Source: a virus
Virus record (IMG/VR): IMGVR_UViG_3300009421_000016
Location: 1 to 21,590 of that record
DNA: 21,590 bases
Reading direction: 5' to 3' (one strand)
The notes beneath the pieces are model-generated. The model was not told the DNA's origin. It ran no database searches and was given only the letters and a program-made list of their open reading frames with translations. A program made the translations under genes and the position numbers. Position 1 is the stretch's first letter; every line of letters begins with the position of its first letter. Positions 13,357 to 21,590 of this stretch are shown piece after piece.

Positions 13357-13754
13357 ACGCGCTGCTCGAGTACGCGCAGATGCTCGCCTGGCTCCACCAG
13401 AGGCCCGAGGAGGCGCACCGCTGCAACGGCGAGCGCTACGGGCTCGACGCGCCCGAGGTGGAGCCGGAGAGCGAGCACCTGGCGCGCCTGCTCGACGAGC
13501 TCGGGCACGTCACCCACACCGGCATGGGCGCCGCCCCCCTCAGCTACGCCGAAATCGACGCCTACGCGCGCCTCACGGGGCTGGTGCTCACGCGGGGGGA
13601 GGCGATGGGGCTGAGGATGATGTCCGCCGCCTTCGCCGCGACCGCCAACATCCCCGATGCCCCGTGTCCGATCGAGGACGATCATGCGCGGCGCACGATC
13701 GACGAGGTGAACATCCGGGCGCTGATCCGAATGTGCGAGGCCGGCGATGGCTGA
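13329..13754 (+). CDS. Tail assembly chaperone, frameshift extension (lambda T-like part)
   Basis: This part is read after a -1 shift at 13323-13329. The joined product has 136 residues of the upstream frame followed by 141 here (L-H-H-G-C-P-G-S-L-D-A-L-L-E-Y-A-Q and on), 277 in all. It could also be started alone at ATG 13380 (M-L-A-W-L-H-Q-R-P), but no clear ribosome binding site stands before that codon. The sequence contains Y-A-Q-M-L-A-W-L, then L-L-D-E-L-G-H-V-T-H-T-G-M-G, then L-S-Y-A-E-I-D-A-Y-A-R-L-T-G and E-A-M-G-L-R-M-M-S-A-A-F. These fit a helical gpT-like domain that binds the tape measure and recruits tube subunits. It overlaps the tape measure start by eight bases (13747-13754). 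Confidence 0.85.
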   Translation, partial: LHHGCPGSLDALLEYAQMLAWLHQRPEEAHRCNGERYGLDAPEVEPESEHLARLLDELGHVTHTGMGAAPLSYAEIDAYARLTGLVLTRGEAMGLRMMSAAFAATANIPDAPCPIEDDHARRTIDEVNIRALIRMCEAGDG

Positions 13755-16700
13755 TCTTGCTGACCTCGGATTCAACGTCAACACGGGCGACCTGGAGCGC
13801 GCCGCCCGTGTGCTCGACGAGCTCGAGCGGCGCGGGCGCGCGGTCGAGCAGTCCGGGCGTGGGGCCGGGCGCGGGCTAGATGAAGGGATGCGCGGGGCGG
13901 TCGGTGGGATCGGCGCCGCCTCGGCCGCTACCAGCGGCTTCGCCGCGAAGCTCGGCGGTATCGGCTCGCTCGTCGGCGGGCTCGGGCTCGCGGCGCTGGC
14001 GAAGAACGCGGTCGATATGGCCGCGCGTTTCGGCGGCGCGATGAACACCGTGCAGTCGAAGCTGCTGATCTCCAAGGAGGCAATGAGCGGGCTGCGCGAG
14101 CAGGCGAAGGCGCTCGGGTCAACGACGAAGTTCAGCGCGACCGAGGCGGCCGAGGGGATGGGCTTTCTCGCACAGGCGGGGCTCGACGCCGAGGAGATTT
14201 TCCAGGCCATGCCCTCGACGCTGCAGCTCGCGACGGCCGCCGGGATCGAGCTCGCGGACGCGGCCGATATCGCAACCAACGTCATGGGCGCCTTCCGCAT
14301 GGAGGTGGGAGACCTGCCCTCGATCATGGATGTGCTCTCGGCCACTGCGGCGAAATCGAACACTTCCGTGCACGAGCTCGCGATGGCGCTTCGAGACAGC
14401 GCGCCGGTGGCCGCCGAGTTCGGTGTCGACATGTACGAGATGTCCGCCGCCGTCGGCGGCCTGGCCAACAGCGGGATCAAGGCAACGGTTGCCGGCACGA
14501 CGCTCAAGAACATGTTCCTGAACCTCGTTACTCCGGCGGGGCAGACACAGAAGGCGTTCGACAAATTCAACCTCAGTACGAAGGACTTTTTCCGAACGAG
14601 CGCCGAGGGCAAGACCGAGTTCCTCGGCATGGCGAACATGATGGAGGTGCTCCGCTCGCGCGGCGTGGACGCGGCCGGGGCGATGGAGATTTTCGGCCGC
14701 GAGGCGGGCCCCGGAATGCTGATCGCGCTCGCCCAAGGCGGGGCGGAGCTCGAGGGGTTCGAGGTCGAGCTCAAGAAGGTCGGCGTTGCCGCCAAGAGCG
14801 CCTCGATCATGTCCGAGGGGCTGGCGGGCGAGCTTCAGAAGACCGCCTCGATGTGGGAGGGACTGAACCTCGCCTTCATGGACGGGGGCGGTACCTCGCT
14901 CGCGGTGAAGGGGTTGCACCTGGTACAGAAAGCCATCGCGTTCGTCGCCACCGACGGGCTCGACTACCTCACCGCGTCGGTCGCTCGGGTCAAGACGGCG
15001 TGGGCGGACTTCCAGAAGAACCTGGCCACGTCCGAGGCGCTGCAGTTCGTTGCGCTACGCACCCTCGGCGACGCGATCGTCTCACTCGGCCGGGCGCTCA
15101 CGCCCGTCGTGCCCTACCTCGATGATTTCGCCATCGCCGCCGCCGCGATCGTCGCCGCCGGCGCCGGTATCGCCATCGTTGCCGCCGGGCTCTCGGCCGT
15201 CGCCGCCGTGGTGCTCTCCCCGGTGGTGCTCGGCGTCGGCGCGCTCGCCGCCGCCGCCGTCACGATCCGCGCCAACTGGGACGGTATCAGCGCGTGGTGG
15301 GCGGGGCTGTGGGAGGGACTCGATGGGGACGTGGGGCTCTTCGCCCAACGCCTCGGCGCCTCGCTCAAGTCGCTCGGCGGGAGCTTCATCGCCGCCGCCG
15401 GCGAGAGCGTGCGCGCGTACGCCGCGGAGCTCAACACGCGGTTGTCCACGGTGCTCGGTGAGATCCGCTGGCCGACGCGCTATGAAGTACTCGGCGCGGC
15501 CTCCGATCTCGTCGCCGGCTTCGGCACGCTCGCGCTGACGGGTCTGCGCGTGCTCACCACCAGCCTCGGCACGGGGCTCGGATCGTTGCTCGGGAACGTC
15601 CAGTGGCCGACGGCGGAGGAGGTGGGGCGCGCCGCCGCGAATTTCGTGCTCGGCTTCGTGCGCCTCGCCGCCGACGCCCTGGCCGCGCTCGACGAGGGGC
15701 TCCGGGGCGCGGGGGAGGGGATCGAGTGGCCGACGCCGCTCGAAGTGATCGAGGGGGCCGCCAGTCTCTTGAAGGGCTTCGCCGATACCGCCGGTGTCGC
15801 CGTTTCGACCTTCGCCACCACGCTCGGCAAGGGGCTACTGAACGCGGTCACGGGCGCGCTCGAGGCGCGCGCGGGCGATCTCAAGCGCGCCGCCATCAAC
15901 GCGTTCGACTTCCTGCCCTTCATCGGCGACGAGGTCGAGAAACGCGCGCGTCCGGCCGCCGAGGTCGTGCCCGAGACCATCGCCGCCACGCTCTCGCGCG
16001 AGGCGCCCGTGCTCCGGCGCGCCTCCGAGGAGCTTGCCGAGGTCGTGAGCACGGGGCTCGAGTCCGGCGTGGCGGGCGCCGAGCGCGCGGGGGAGGACAC
16101 GGGGGGCGGGTTCTGGCGCGGGATCGCCAGCACGCTCGGGCTGATCGAGGAGGTCTCCGCCACGATGGGCGGGACGCCGGAGAAGGTCGCGCGCAAGGAG
16201 TCCGAGACGAAGTCACCCTCGCGCGCACTGTGGCGCGTCGGGCGCGACATCGCTCTCGGCTTCGCCGGTGGTATGCGCGAGAACCTCCGAGCAGTCGGCG
16301 AGGCGGCCGGGATCCTCTCCGATCAAGCGCTGAACGTGTTCAACAACTTGAACGAGCGCCTGAAGGCGGAGTCGATCCTGCTGATCCAGGGGGCGGAGGC
16401 GGCCGAGCGATACCGGCTCGAGAAGCAGGGGATCGTCGGCGCGGCGGCCGACGAGATCGTGAAGAAGGGGCAGCTGAACGAGCAATATCGGGACGAGAAG
16501 GAGCGGCTCGACGGGGTGAACGGCGCGATGCGCGACTTGGTCATCCGCCGCGCGATCCTCACCGAGCGTCTCGAGAACGGGGCGGACGCCGCGCGCCGCC
16601 TCGAGCTCCAGACCCAAAAGCTGACCGACACCGAGATCGACGCGCGGATGGAGGCGGAGAAGCGCACGCAGCGGCTCGCCGAACAGGTGCGCGCTGTGGA

Positions 16701-19605
16701 GGACGGTGCCCGCCGGTTCGAGGCGCTGAAGGGCAAGTGGGAGGGCATCATCGGGCGCAACCTCGTCGACGGCGGGAGCGTGCGCGACACGCTCAAGGAG
16801 CTCGGCTCCTATAGCCGGGACTGGCTCAAGCGGCTCGCCGCCGAGTTCGCCTCCAAAGCGATCGTTGCCGTCTTCACCGGGGACACGAGCGGGCTGAACA
16901 CGGCGATATCGGCCGCCACCGGCGCCCTCGGCGGCCTCGGCGGTGTGATCAAGTCGGTCGGCGGGAAGGCGCTCGGGTGGCTCTCGAGCGCAACGGGCGG
17001 CTTCGGCGGACTCAGCACCGCCGCCAATGGGGCGGCAACCGCGTTCACCACCGCGGGGGGCGGTATCAGCGGGGCGAGCGCGGGACTGAGCGCGTTCACC
17101 GCGACCGCCGCCGGGGCGACGGCCGCCGCCGTCGGGGTGGCCGGCGCGATGTACGCCGCCGGCAAAGCGGTCGGCGACTTCACCGGGGCGGCGAACCCTA
17201 AAGCGATGGGGTTCGCCGCCCTCGCCCTCGGGATGGGGCCGGGGCTGATCGTCGGCAGCGCATTCGGCGCCGGGACGCAGAAGACGGACGCCGGGGTGCA
17301 GATCGGCGTACGCGGCGGACGCGTGGGCGGCAAGGCGTACGAGCGCTTCGAGAAAGAGCGATCGTTCTGGCGTGGGACGAAGGTGACCGAGCACTTCAGT
17401 GCGCTCGAGTCCCAGATCCGAGACGAGCTCAACGGATTCCTCTCCGGGCTCGGCGCGGAGCTCTCGCGCTCGTTCGGCGCGCTCGGCGTCGCCGGGTCAA
17501 GCTCGATCATTGATGGTCTGAACGTGGCCATCACGCGAATCAGCGCCAGCCGGTTCGAGGAGGACATCGCCGAGTGGGTCGAGAGCACCACGCGCGCGGC
17601 CTACCGAGACGCCTTCGCGCGGCTCGGCCCGGACATGCGCGATCTGGTGTCCGACTCGGTCGATCTGGTCAATGCACCGATCGAGGAGATACAGAAAACG
17701 TTCGCCGAGCTCGGGCGCGTGGCCGGGCAGAGTGTGCCGCTACTGAAAAGCCTCGGCATCGGGCTCGGCGAGACGCTGGGGCTGCAGATGCGCGCGGCGA
17801 TGGGGCTCGCGGAGCTCGCCGGTGGCATGGACGCGCTCGAGCAGAAAGCCGGCGCGCTCTACGCGCGGATGTACACCGAGAGCGAGCGTCAGGGGCACGC
17901 CGTCGAGGCCGCGCGGCGACAAATCGCCGAGTTCAATACCGCCATGGGGCTCGCGGGGATGAGTGCGGTGACGAGCGAGCGCGGGCTGTGGGCCTACGTG
18001 CAGGCGCAGGACGCCACAACCGCCGCCGGCAAGCGAAACATCAACATGGCGCTCGACTACGCCGGGAGCTTCGCCACCGTCGCCGACGCGCGCCTTGCCG
18101 CGCTCCGAACCGCACGCGCGGAGGAGGAGGCCGCGCGCGCCGAGCACGAGCGCCTCGGCACCGTGCTCGGAAGCGTGCGCGACATTGCCGAGAAACTAAA
18201 CCTGAAGTTCGTCGTCTTCGGCCCCGCGGCGCTGAAGTCCGCCGACGCGCTCGCCAAGCTATTCGGTGGCATGGAGGCGCTGAGCGCCGCGACCAATAGC
18301 TACTACGAGGAGTTCTACTCGGAGACCGAGCGCGCCGCGCTCGCCACCGCCGAGGCGGCCACGCAGGTACTGGCCTTCAACGACTCGCTCTCGAGCGCGG
18401 CGCTCGCCGCCGCTGGCGTCACCGATGGCGTGATCGACACCCGCGAGGAGTTCCGCCGCTACGTCGAATCGCTCGAGCTTCATACCGAGGCCGGACAGCG
18501 CGCGTTCAAGGCGGCGATGGACCTACAGGGCTCGCTCCTTCAAGTGGCCGATGCCGAAGGGACGCTCGAGCAGATGATCCAGGGGCTGCCGCCGGAGCTC
18601 GAGAACGCGTTCGGGGCGATGACCAACGAGACGGCCAAGGCCGCGCTGGTGCTCGAGGCGAAGTTCGCAGAGATGGCCGAGAAGGCGGGCATCTCCGGCG
18701 GGACACTGGAGGCGAACTTCACCAGCGCGTTCGATGCCGTGGTTGGCGCCGCGGACACCACGAGCGAGAACCTCGTGACGCGACTTCGCGGGGCGTACAC
18801 CACCGTTCTGAGCGACGCCGGTGTGCTCTCGGAGCGGATGCCGCCCGCCGTTCGCGTCGGCTTCGACGCCATGGTGAACGAGGCGGTCAAGGCCTCGATC
18901 GAGCTCGAATCGGCCTCGAAGGACGGGCGGAAGTCGCTCGACTCGCTCGGCGACGCCGCGCGCGGGCAGGGCGCCCCGCTGAACGGGCTCGAGGGTGAGA
19001 TCAACGACATCGGCGGGGCGGCGGGGCGCGCGAGCGGCGGGCTCGATTCGATGGGCAGCGCCCTCGATCGGTTCGGCAACTCGATCTCGAAGGCCTCGCG
19101 CGACACGCGCGAGGAGGCGCGGCAGATCGAGCGCGAGCTCAGCCGCGCGAAGTCGCTATCCCAGCGCGCGGGCAACATGGACGACCTACGCGACCTCGGG
19201 AGCTTCGAGACAGGACTCACGCGCGTGGCGCAGCCCGAGCGCGTGGTGCGCGTTCACCAGGGCGAGATGATCGCGCGCGCCGATGTTGCCGCGCGCCTTC
19301 GCGCGATGGGCGTCACCGCGCAGCGTATCCCGCCCGACTTCGGACGACGCGCACCGGTGGTGAGCGTGAACGCGCGCGGGGGCTCGGGCAGCGAGGGGCA
19401 CGCGGCGATCGTCGCCGAGCTCCGCGCGGCCAATGCTCGACTGGACGCGATCGAGCGCGGGCACCGCGAGGAGGCGCGCCGCGCCGAGGGCACGCGCACG
19501 CGCATCGCGCGCGGTACCGAGGCCTCGAGCGCGGTTCTCGAGGAGACGCGCCGCGATGCCCGGCGCGGCGCGCGGCGCACGCGCACCAGCGCCGAGACGC
19601 TGTGA
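13747..19605 (+). CDS. Tail tape measure protein
   Basis: At 1952 residues this is by far the largest gene. The tape measure sets tail length and forms the DNA channel on ejection. Residues about 85-330 match the tape measure core family (A-K-A-L-G-S-T-T-K-F-S-A-T-E-A-A-E-G-M, then L-A-Q-A-G-L, then A-A-V-G-G-L-A-N-S-G-I-K). A hydrophobic Ala/Val block at about 457-508 could cross the host membrane. Three W-P-T repeats start at 573, 618 and 659. A charged coiled-coil region spans about 865-1000, and a long Gly/Ala-rich hydrophobic block about 1050-1178. Two pairs of C-terminal repeats follow (1357 and 1505; 1614 and 1698). The end is basic (R-R-G-A-R-R-T-R). At about 0.15 nm per residue the tail could be near 290 nm, if most of the chain is helical and uncleaved. 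Confidence 0.95.
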   Translation: MADLADLGFNVNTGDLERAARVLDELERRGRAVEQSGRGAGRGLDEGMRGAVGGIGAASAATSGFAAKLGGIGSLVGGLGLAALAKNAVDMAARFGGAMNTVQSKLLISKEAMSGLREQAKALGSTTKFSATEAAEGMGFLAQAGLDAEEIFQAMPSTLQLATAAGIELADAADIATNVMGAFRMEVGDLPSIMDVLSATAAKSNTSVHELAMALRDSAPVAAEFGVDMYEMSAAVGGLANSGIKATVAGTTLKNMFLNLVTPAGQTQKAFDKFNLSTKDFFRTSAEGKTEFLGMANMMEVLRSRGVDAAGAMEIFGREAGPGMLIALAQGGAELEGFEVELKKVGVAAKSASIMSEGLAGELQKTASMWEGLNLAFMDGGGTSLAVKGLHLVQKAIAFVATDGLDYLTASVARVKTAWADFQKNLATSEALQFVALRTLGDAIVSLGRALTPVVPYLDDFAIAAAAIVAAGAGIAIVAAGLSAVAAVVLSPVVLGVGALAAAAVTIRANWDGISAWWAGLWEGLDGDVGLFAQRLGASLKSLGGSFIAAAGESVRAYAAELNTRLSTVLGEIRWPTRYEVLGAASDLVAGFGTLALTGLRVLTTSLGTGLGSLLGNVQWPTAEEVGRAAANFVLGFVRLAADALAALDEGLRGAGEGIEWPTPLEVIEGAASLLKGFADTAGVAVSTFATTLGKGLLNAVTGALEARAGDLKRAAINAFDFLPFIGDEVEKRARPAAEVVPETIAATLSREAPVLRRASEELAEVVSTGLESGVAGAERAGEDTGGGFWRGIASTLGLIEEVSATMGGTPEKVARKESETKSPSRALWRVGRDIALGFAGGMRENLRAVGEAAGILSDQALNVFNNLNERLKAESILLIQGAEAAERYRLEKQGIVGAAADEIVKKGQLNEQYRDEKERLDGVNGAMRDLVIRRAILTERLENGADAARRLELQTQKLTDTEIDARMEAEKRTQRLAEQVRAVEDGARRFEALKGKWEGIIGRNLVDGGSVRDTLKELGSYSRDWLKRLAAEFASKAIVAVFTGDTSGLNTAISAATGALGGLGGVIKSVGGKALGWLSSATGGFGGLSTAANGAATAFTTAGGGISGASAGLSAFTATAAGATAAAVGVAGAMYAAGKAVGDFTGAANPKAMGFAALALGMGPGLIVGSAFGAGTQKTDAGVQIGVRGGRVGGKAYERFEKERSFWRGTKVTEHFSALESQIRDELNGFLSGLGAELSRSFGALGVAGSSSIIDGLNVAITRISASRFEEDIAEWVESTTRAAYRDAFARLGPDMRDLVSDSVDLVNAPIEEIQKTFAELGRVAGQSVPLLKSLGIGLGETLGLQMRAAMGLAELAGGMDALEQKAGALYARMYTESERQGHAVEAARRQIAEFNTAMGLAGMSAVTSERGLWAYVQAQDATTAAGKRNINMALDYAGSFATVADARLAALRTARAEEEAARAEHERLGTVLGSVRDIAEKLNLKFVVFGPAALKSADALAKLFGGMEALSAATNSYYEEFYSETERAALATAEAATQVLAFNDSLSSAALAAAGVTDGVIDTREEFRRYVESLELHTEAGQRAFKAAMDLQGSLLQVADAEGTLEQMIQGLPPELENAFGAMTNETAKAALVLEAKFAEMAEKAGISGGTLEANFTSAFDAVVGAADTTSENLVTRLRGAYTTVLSDAGVLSERMPPAVRVGFDAMVNEAVKASIELESASKDGRKSLDSLGDAARGQGAPLNGLEGEINDIGGAAGRASGGLDSMGSALDRFGNSISKASRDTREEARQIERELSRAKSLSQRAGNMDDLRDLGSFETGLTRVAQPERVVRVHQGEMIARADVAARLRAMGVTAQRIPPDFGRRAPVVSVNARGGSGSEGHAAIVAELRAANARLDAIERGHREEARRAEGTRTRIARGTEASSAVLEETRRDARRGARRTRTSAETL

Positions 19606-20675
19606 TGGGCGTGAGCGATGCGGAGTTCGAGGCCTGGATCGGGAACCGGCGCGCCGAGCGCCTGGTGCTCGTCGAGATCGATCACTTTCTCGGGACCGTG
19701 CTGCTCGCCAGCGATGATTGGATCTCCGATGCCGCCGACGGATACCGCCCCTACGACGGCAATCTCGTCGCCCCGCTCGTGCTCGAGGAGGACTTGGAGG
19801 ACTTCGCCGGCGGAGTAGGGGATGTGACCGCGCTGAACACCGACCCCGCCGTGCACTGGCCCGATCTCGCGGTGCGCGGACACGAGGCGCGCTGGCTTGT
19901 CGGCGATCGGGCATGGGCGCGGGCGGACTTCCGCCCGATCGCCACGGTGCTGAGCGATGGCGTGCGCGCCGTCGACGGTCGCATCGCAACGTTCGAGCTC
20001 TCGACGGCGGGGAGCCTGTTCGGGCGCCGCCCGAGCGGGGCGGACGAGACGCGCACCGGGACCGCTCAGAGCGTGATCGAGGCGCTGGTGGCCGACGTGG
20101 GCGCGACGGCGCCGACGTTCACGAACGTCCCGCCCGCGCGCCTCGCCTGGCAGGTGTCGATCGAGTTGACGCAATCGACGACGCTCGGCGAGGCGCTCGA
20201 GCGCGTGGTGCAGAGCGTGCACGCGAACGTTCGCGTGCGCCGCGGCGGGCGCATCGACGTGTTCGTGAGCGAGGCACTGAACGAGCTCGAGATCGAGGAG
20301 GACGATATCGTGGGGCGCAAGATCGAGGAGCTCTCCGTGCGCCCGGCCCGCTCGCGCGTGGTGCTCGAGTACGGGGCCGATTCGAGCGTGGAGCGCACGC
20401 CGGTGCTCGCCGGCGGCGGAGTCTACGAAAGCGAAGTGGTGATTCCGAGCGCCCTGGTGAGCGCGACCGATGCCGGCGCGCTCGCCGATCTCGAGGCGGT
20501 GCGCTACGGGCAGGATCGCCGGGTGCGGGAGCTCCGTCTCTCGGCCCTCGCGCACCGCCTCGAGCTCGGCACGCGCGTCGGCGTCACTCACGAGGACTGG
20601 TCGGGCTCGGGCATCGTGCGCGCGATCTCTCGCGAGCCCGATAGCGCGTTCTCCACCGTGGAAGTCATCTCGTGA
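19605..20675 (+). CDS. Putative tail tip / distal tail or hub protein
   Basis: The start is ATG 19605, sharing a base with the tape measure stop (TGATG); GTG 19602 directly before it is an alternative. The protein has 356 residues. The opening R-L-V-L-V-E-I-D-H-F, then L-L-A-S-D-D-W-I, then Y-R-P-Y-D-G-N-L-V and G-D-V-T-A-L-N-T-D recalls the first domain of tail-tip proteins that follow tape measure genes in siphoviruses. The sequence then has T-A-Q-S-V-I-E-A-L-V-A-D and a second beta-rich part (E-D-D-I-V-G-R-K-I-E-E-L-S-V-R-P-A-R-S-R-V-V-L-E-Y-G). I cannot point to a peptidase or receptor-binding motif. Its stop overlaps the next start. Confidence 0.72.
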   Translation: MGVSDAEFEAWIGNRRAERLVLVEIDHFLGTVLLASDDWISDAADGYRPYDGNLVAPLVLEEDLEDFAGGVGDVTALNTDPAVHWPDLAVRGHEARWLVGDRAWARADFRPIATVLSDGVRAVDGRIATFELSTAGSLFGRRPSGADETRTGTAQSVIEALVADVGATAPTFTNVPPARLAWQVSIELTQSTTLGEALERVVQSVHANVRVRRGGRIDVFVSEALNELEIEEDDIVGRKIEELSVRPARSRVVLEYGADSSVERTPVLAGGGVYESEVVIPSALVSATDAGALADLEAVRYGQDRRVRELRLSALAHRLELGTRVGVTHEDWSGSGIVRAISREPDSAFSTVEVIS

Positions 20676-21526
20676 CAGCGCCGCCACAGATCCCGCTCCG
20701 CTTCGCCACGGGCAACCACCTCGAGGGCGCCACGATCACGGTCACGCCGGAGCCGGCGGCGGCCACGCCGATCGCGCACCTGGTCGACGAGCGGGCGAAC
20801 CGTCAGGTGATTTGGGCGGGGCTGGAGCGCGATGTAGTGATCGACATCGTTCCCGATCAGCTGCGCGCGACGAGCGTCCTCGCGCTCCTCGGCGACACCC
20901 TCGCGGGGCTCGACCAGGCGCGGCTGAACCTCTACGCGGACGACGCGCACACGGCGCTCGTCTACAGCACCGGCTTTGTCCCGCTCGCCGAGCCCCTGCC
21001 GGTGGAGACCTGGCGCGCCGGCGTGGATGAGTTCGGCTCGACCGCCGAGGAGGATCGCCCCTCGGTCTACATGCAATGGCTCCCCGAGCCGATCGCGTAC
21101 CGTAGCGCCCGGCTGGTGATCCGCCGCGCCGAGGACAGCTCCGGCGAGACGCTCGCGCTACGCGCGGCGGTGCTCGGGGAGATGCTGGAGTTCGAGCGAA
21201 ACTTCGCCTTCGGGGTCGAGCTCGAGTACTTCCGCTCCGAGCCCGCGCGGGAGCTCGCCTCGGGGCGGCACGCGTACGCGCGCCCGTGGCGCCCCTCGCG
21301 CCGCCTGACGCTCACGCTACCGGCGATGACCGACGGGGACCGACAGCAGCTCTCGCGAATGCTCCGACGCCTGGCCGGTGCCCCGTTCCTCGTCTCGGCC
21401 TTCTCGGGCTCCAGCGGCTGGGAGCACGATGACTACTCGATGCTCTGCGTACTGGAGGACTCGAACGCCTACCGCCACGTCCGGCTCGGGCGCCACTCGA
21501 CTTACCTTGTGCTACTCGAGGCCTGA
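20672..21526 (+). CDS. Tail-region protein of unknown function
   Basis: The 284-residue protein starts at GTG 20672, overlapping the previous stop (GTGA, 20672-20675). I do not recognise a family. It is beta-rich and moderately acidic, with an N-terminal domain (I-P-L-R-F-A-T-G-N-H-L-E-G-A-T-I-T-V-T) and a middle part including S-V-Y-M-Q-W-L-P-E-P-I-A-Y-R. The C-terminal part looks structured: R-P-S-R-R-L-T-L-T-L-P-A-M, then L-S-R-M-L-R-R-L-A-G-A-P-F and V-R-L-G-R-H-S-T-Y-L-V-L-L. Position after the tape measure and a putative tip protein makes a baseplate or tail-tip structural role likely. No lysin, fibre repeat or enzyme motif is visible. Confidence 0.7.
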   Translation: MTAPPQIPLRFATGNHLEGATITVTPEPAAATPIAHLVDERANRQVIWAGLERDVVIDIVPDQLRATSVLALLGDTLAGLDQARLNLYADDAHTALVYSTGFVPLAEPLPVETWRAGVDEFGSTAEEDRPSVYMQWLPEPIAYRSARLVIRRAEDSSGETLALRAAVLGEMLEFERNFAFGVELEYFRSEPARELASGRHAYARPWRPSRRLTLTLPAMTDGDRQQLSRMLRRLAGAPFLVSAFSGSSGWEHDDYSMLCVLEDSNAYRHVRLGRHSTYLVLLEA

Positions 21527-21531
21527 GCGCA

Positions 21532-21590
21532 GTGAGCAGCAAACCGCCGATGATCACCAGCGCGTTCGTCCCGCTCGCGCTGGTGCCGAA
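21532..21590 (+). CDS. Start of a further tail-region gene, cut by the window edge
   Basis: GTG at 21532 opens a frame that runs to the right edge with no stop (M-S-S-K-P-P-M-I-T-S-A-F-V-P-L-A-L-V-P). An ATG at 21550 is an alternative start. It begins five bases after the previous stop, so it continues the same operon. About 19 codons are too few to name the product. Confidence 0.5.
   Translation, partial: MSSKPPMITSAFVPLALVP

Noticed and set aside
13353-14810. Long open frame on the - strand (485 codons) opposite the chaperone and tape measure genes
   Set aside because: Its translation is Ser/Pro/Ala-rich with no motif, and it mirrors a clear + strand gene with family matches. High GC makes such antisense frames common.

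Overview
The window reads as part of a tailed double-stranded DNA phage or prophage (Caudoviricetes). It has high GC (about 70 % by eye) and every credible gene lies on the + strand. Genes are tightly packed, with many stop/start overlaps (GTGA, ATGA, TGATG, TAGTG) and frequent GTG starts, as expected of a translationally coupled late operon. The long tape measure protein, the frameshifted tail chaperone pair and the absence of any visible contractile sheath gene suggest a long, flexible, non-contractile tail (siphovirus morphology). The coat protein belongs to the P22 gp5-like branch of the HK97 fold and the portal resembles the DUF4055 type. The host is probably a high-GC bacterium; nothing here fixes the species. 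No tRNA, integrase, CRISPR array or insertion sequence was seen.

Layout. (1) 1-2276, accessory block: a probable membrane-anchored protein open at the left edge, an EAL-domain cyclic-di-GMP phosphodiesterase-like protein, and two small beta-rich proteins of unknown role. (2) 2273-4049, probable DNA-modification pair: a ParB/sulfiredoxin-fold protein with a second conserved C-terminal block, overlapping a glycosyltransferase that resembles the TET/JBP-associated (TAGT) family. (3) 4050-4239, non-coding gap with a strong G-quadruplex motif. (4) 4240-8370, packaging and portal: small and large terminase, portal, MuF-like head morphogenesis protein. (5) 8371-10675, capsid: a three-tiered RNA hairpin, scaffold-like protein, major capsid protein, and a small protein with a Glu-Pro repeat. 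(6) 10680-12324, head-tail joining: DnaT-like connector, putative closure protein, HK97 gp10-like protein and tail-terminator-like protein. (7) 12343-19605, tail: tube protein, strong hairpin, chaperone pair with a programmed -1 frameshift, and a 1952-residue tape measure protein. (8) 19605-21590, tail-tip genes running off the right edge.

How the genes work together. Blocks 4-8 follow the normal order of virion assembly: package DNA, build and close the head, then assemble the tail around the tape measure. The unusual part is the accessory DNA directly upstream of the terminase. It joins a nucleotide second-messenger enzyme (EAL) with a candidate DNA base glycosylation module (ParB plus TAGT-like enzyme). 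I infer that this is an anti-defence or host-manipulation cassette; no base-hydroxylating enzyme is visible here to make the acceptor base, so that partner would have to be elsewhere in the genome or in the host. The clearest sequence-level signal is the frameshift cassette at 13323-13353: slippery heptamer GGGAAAC in the correct phase, an 8-nt spacer, then a hairpin.
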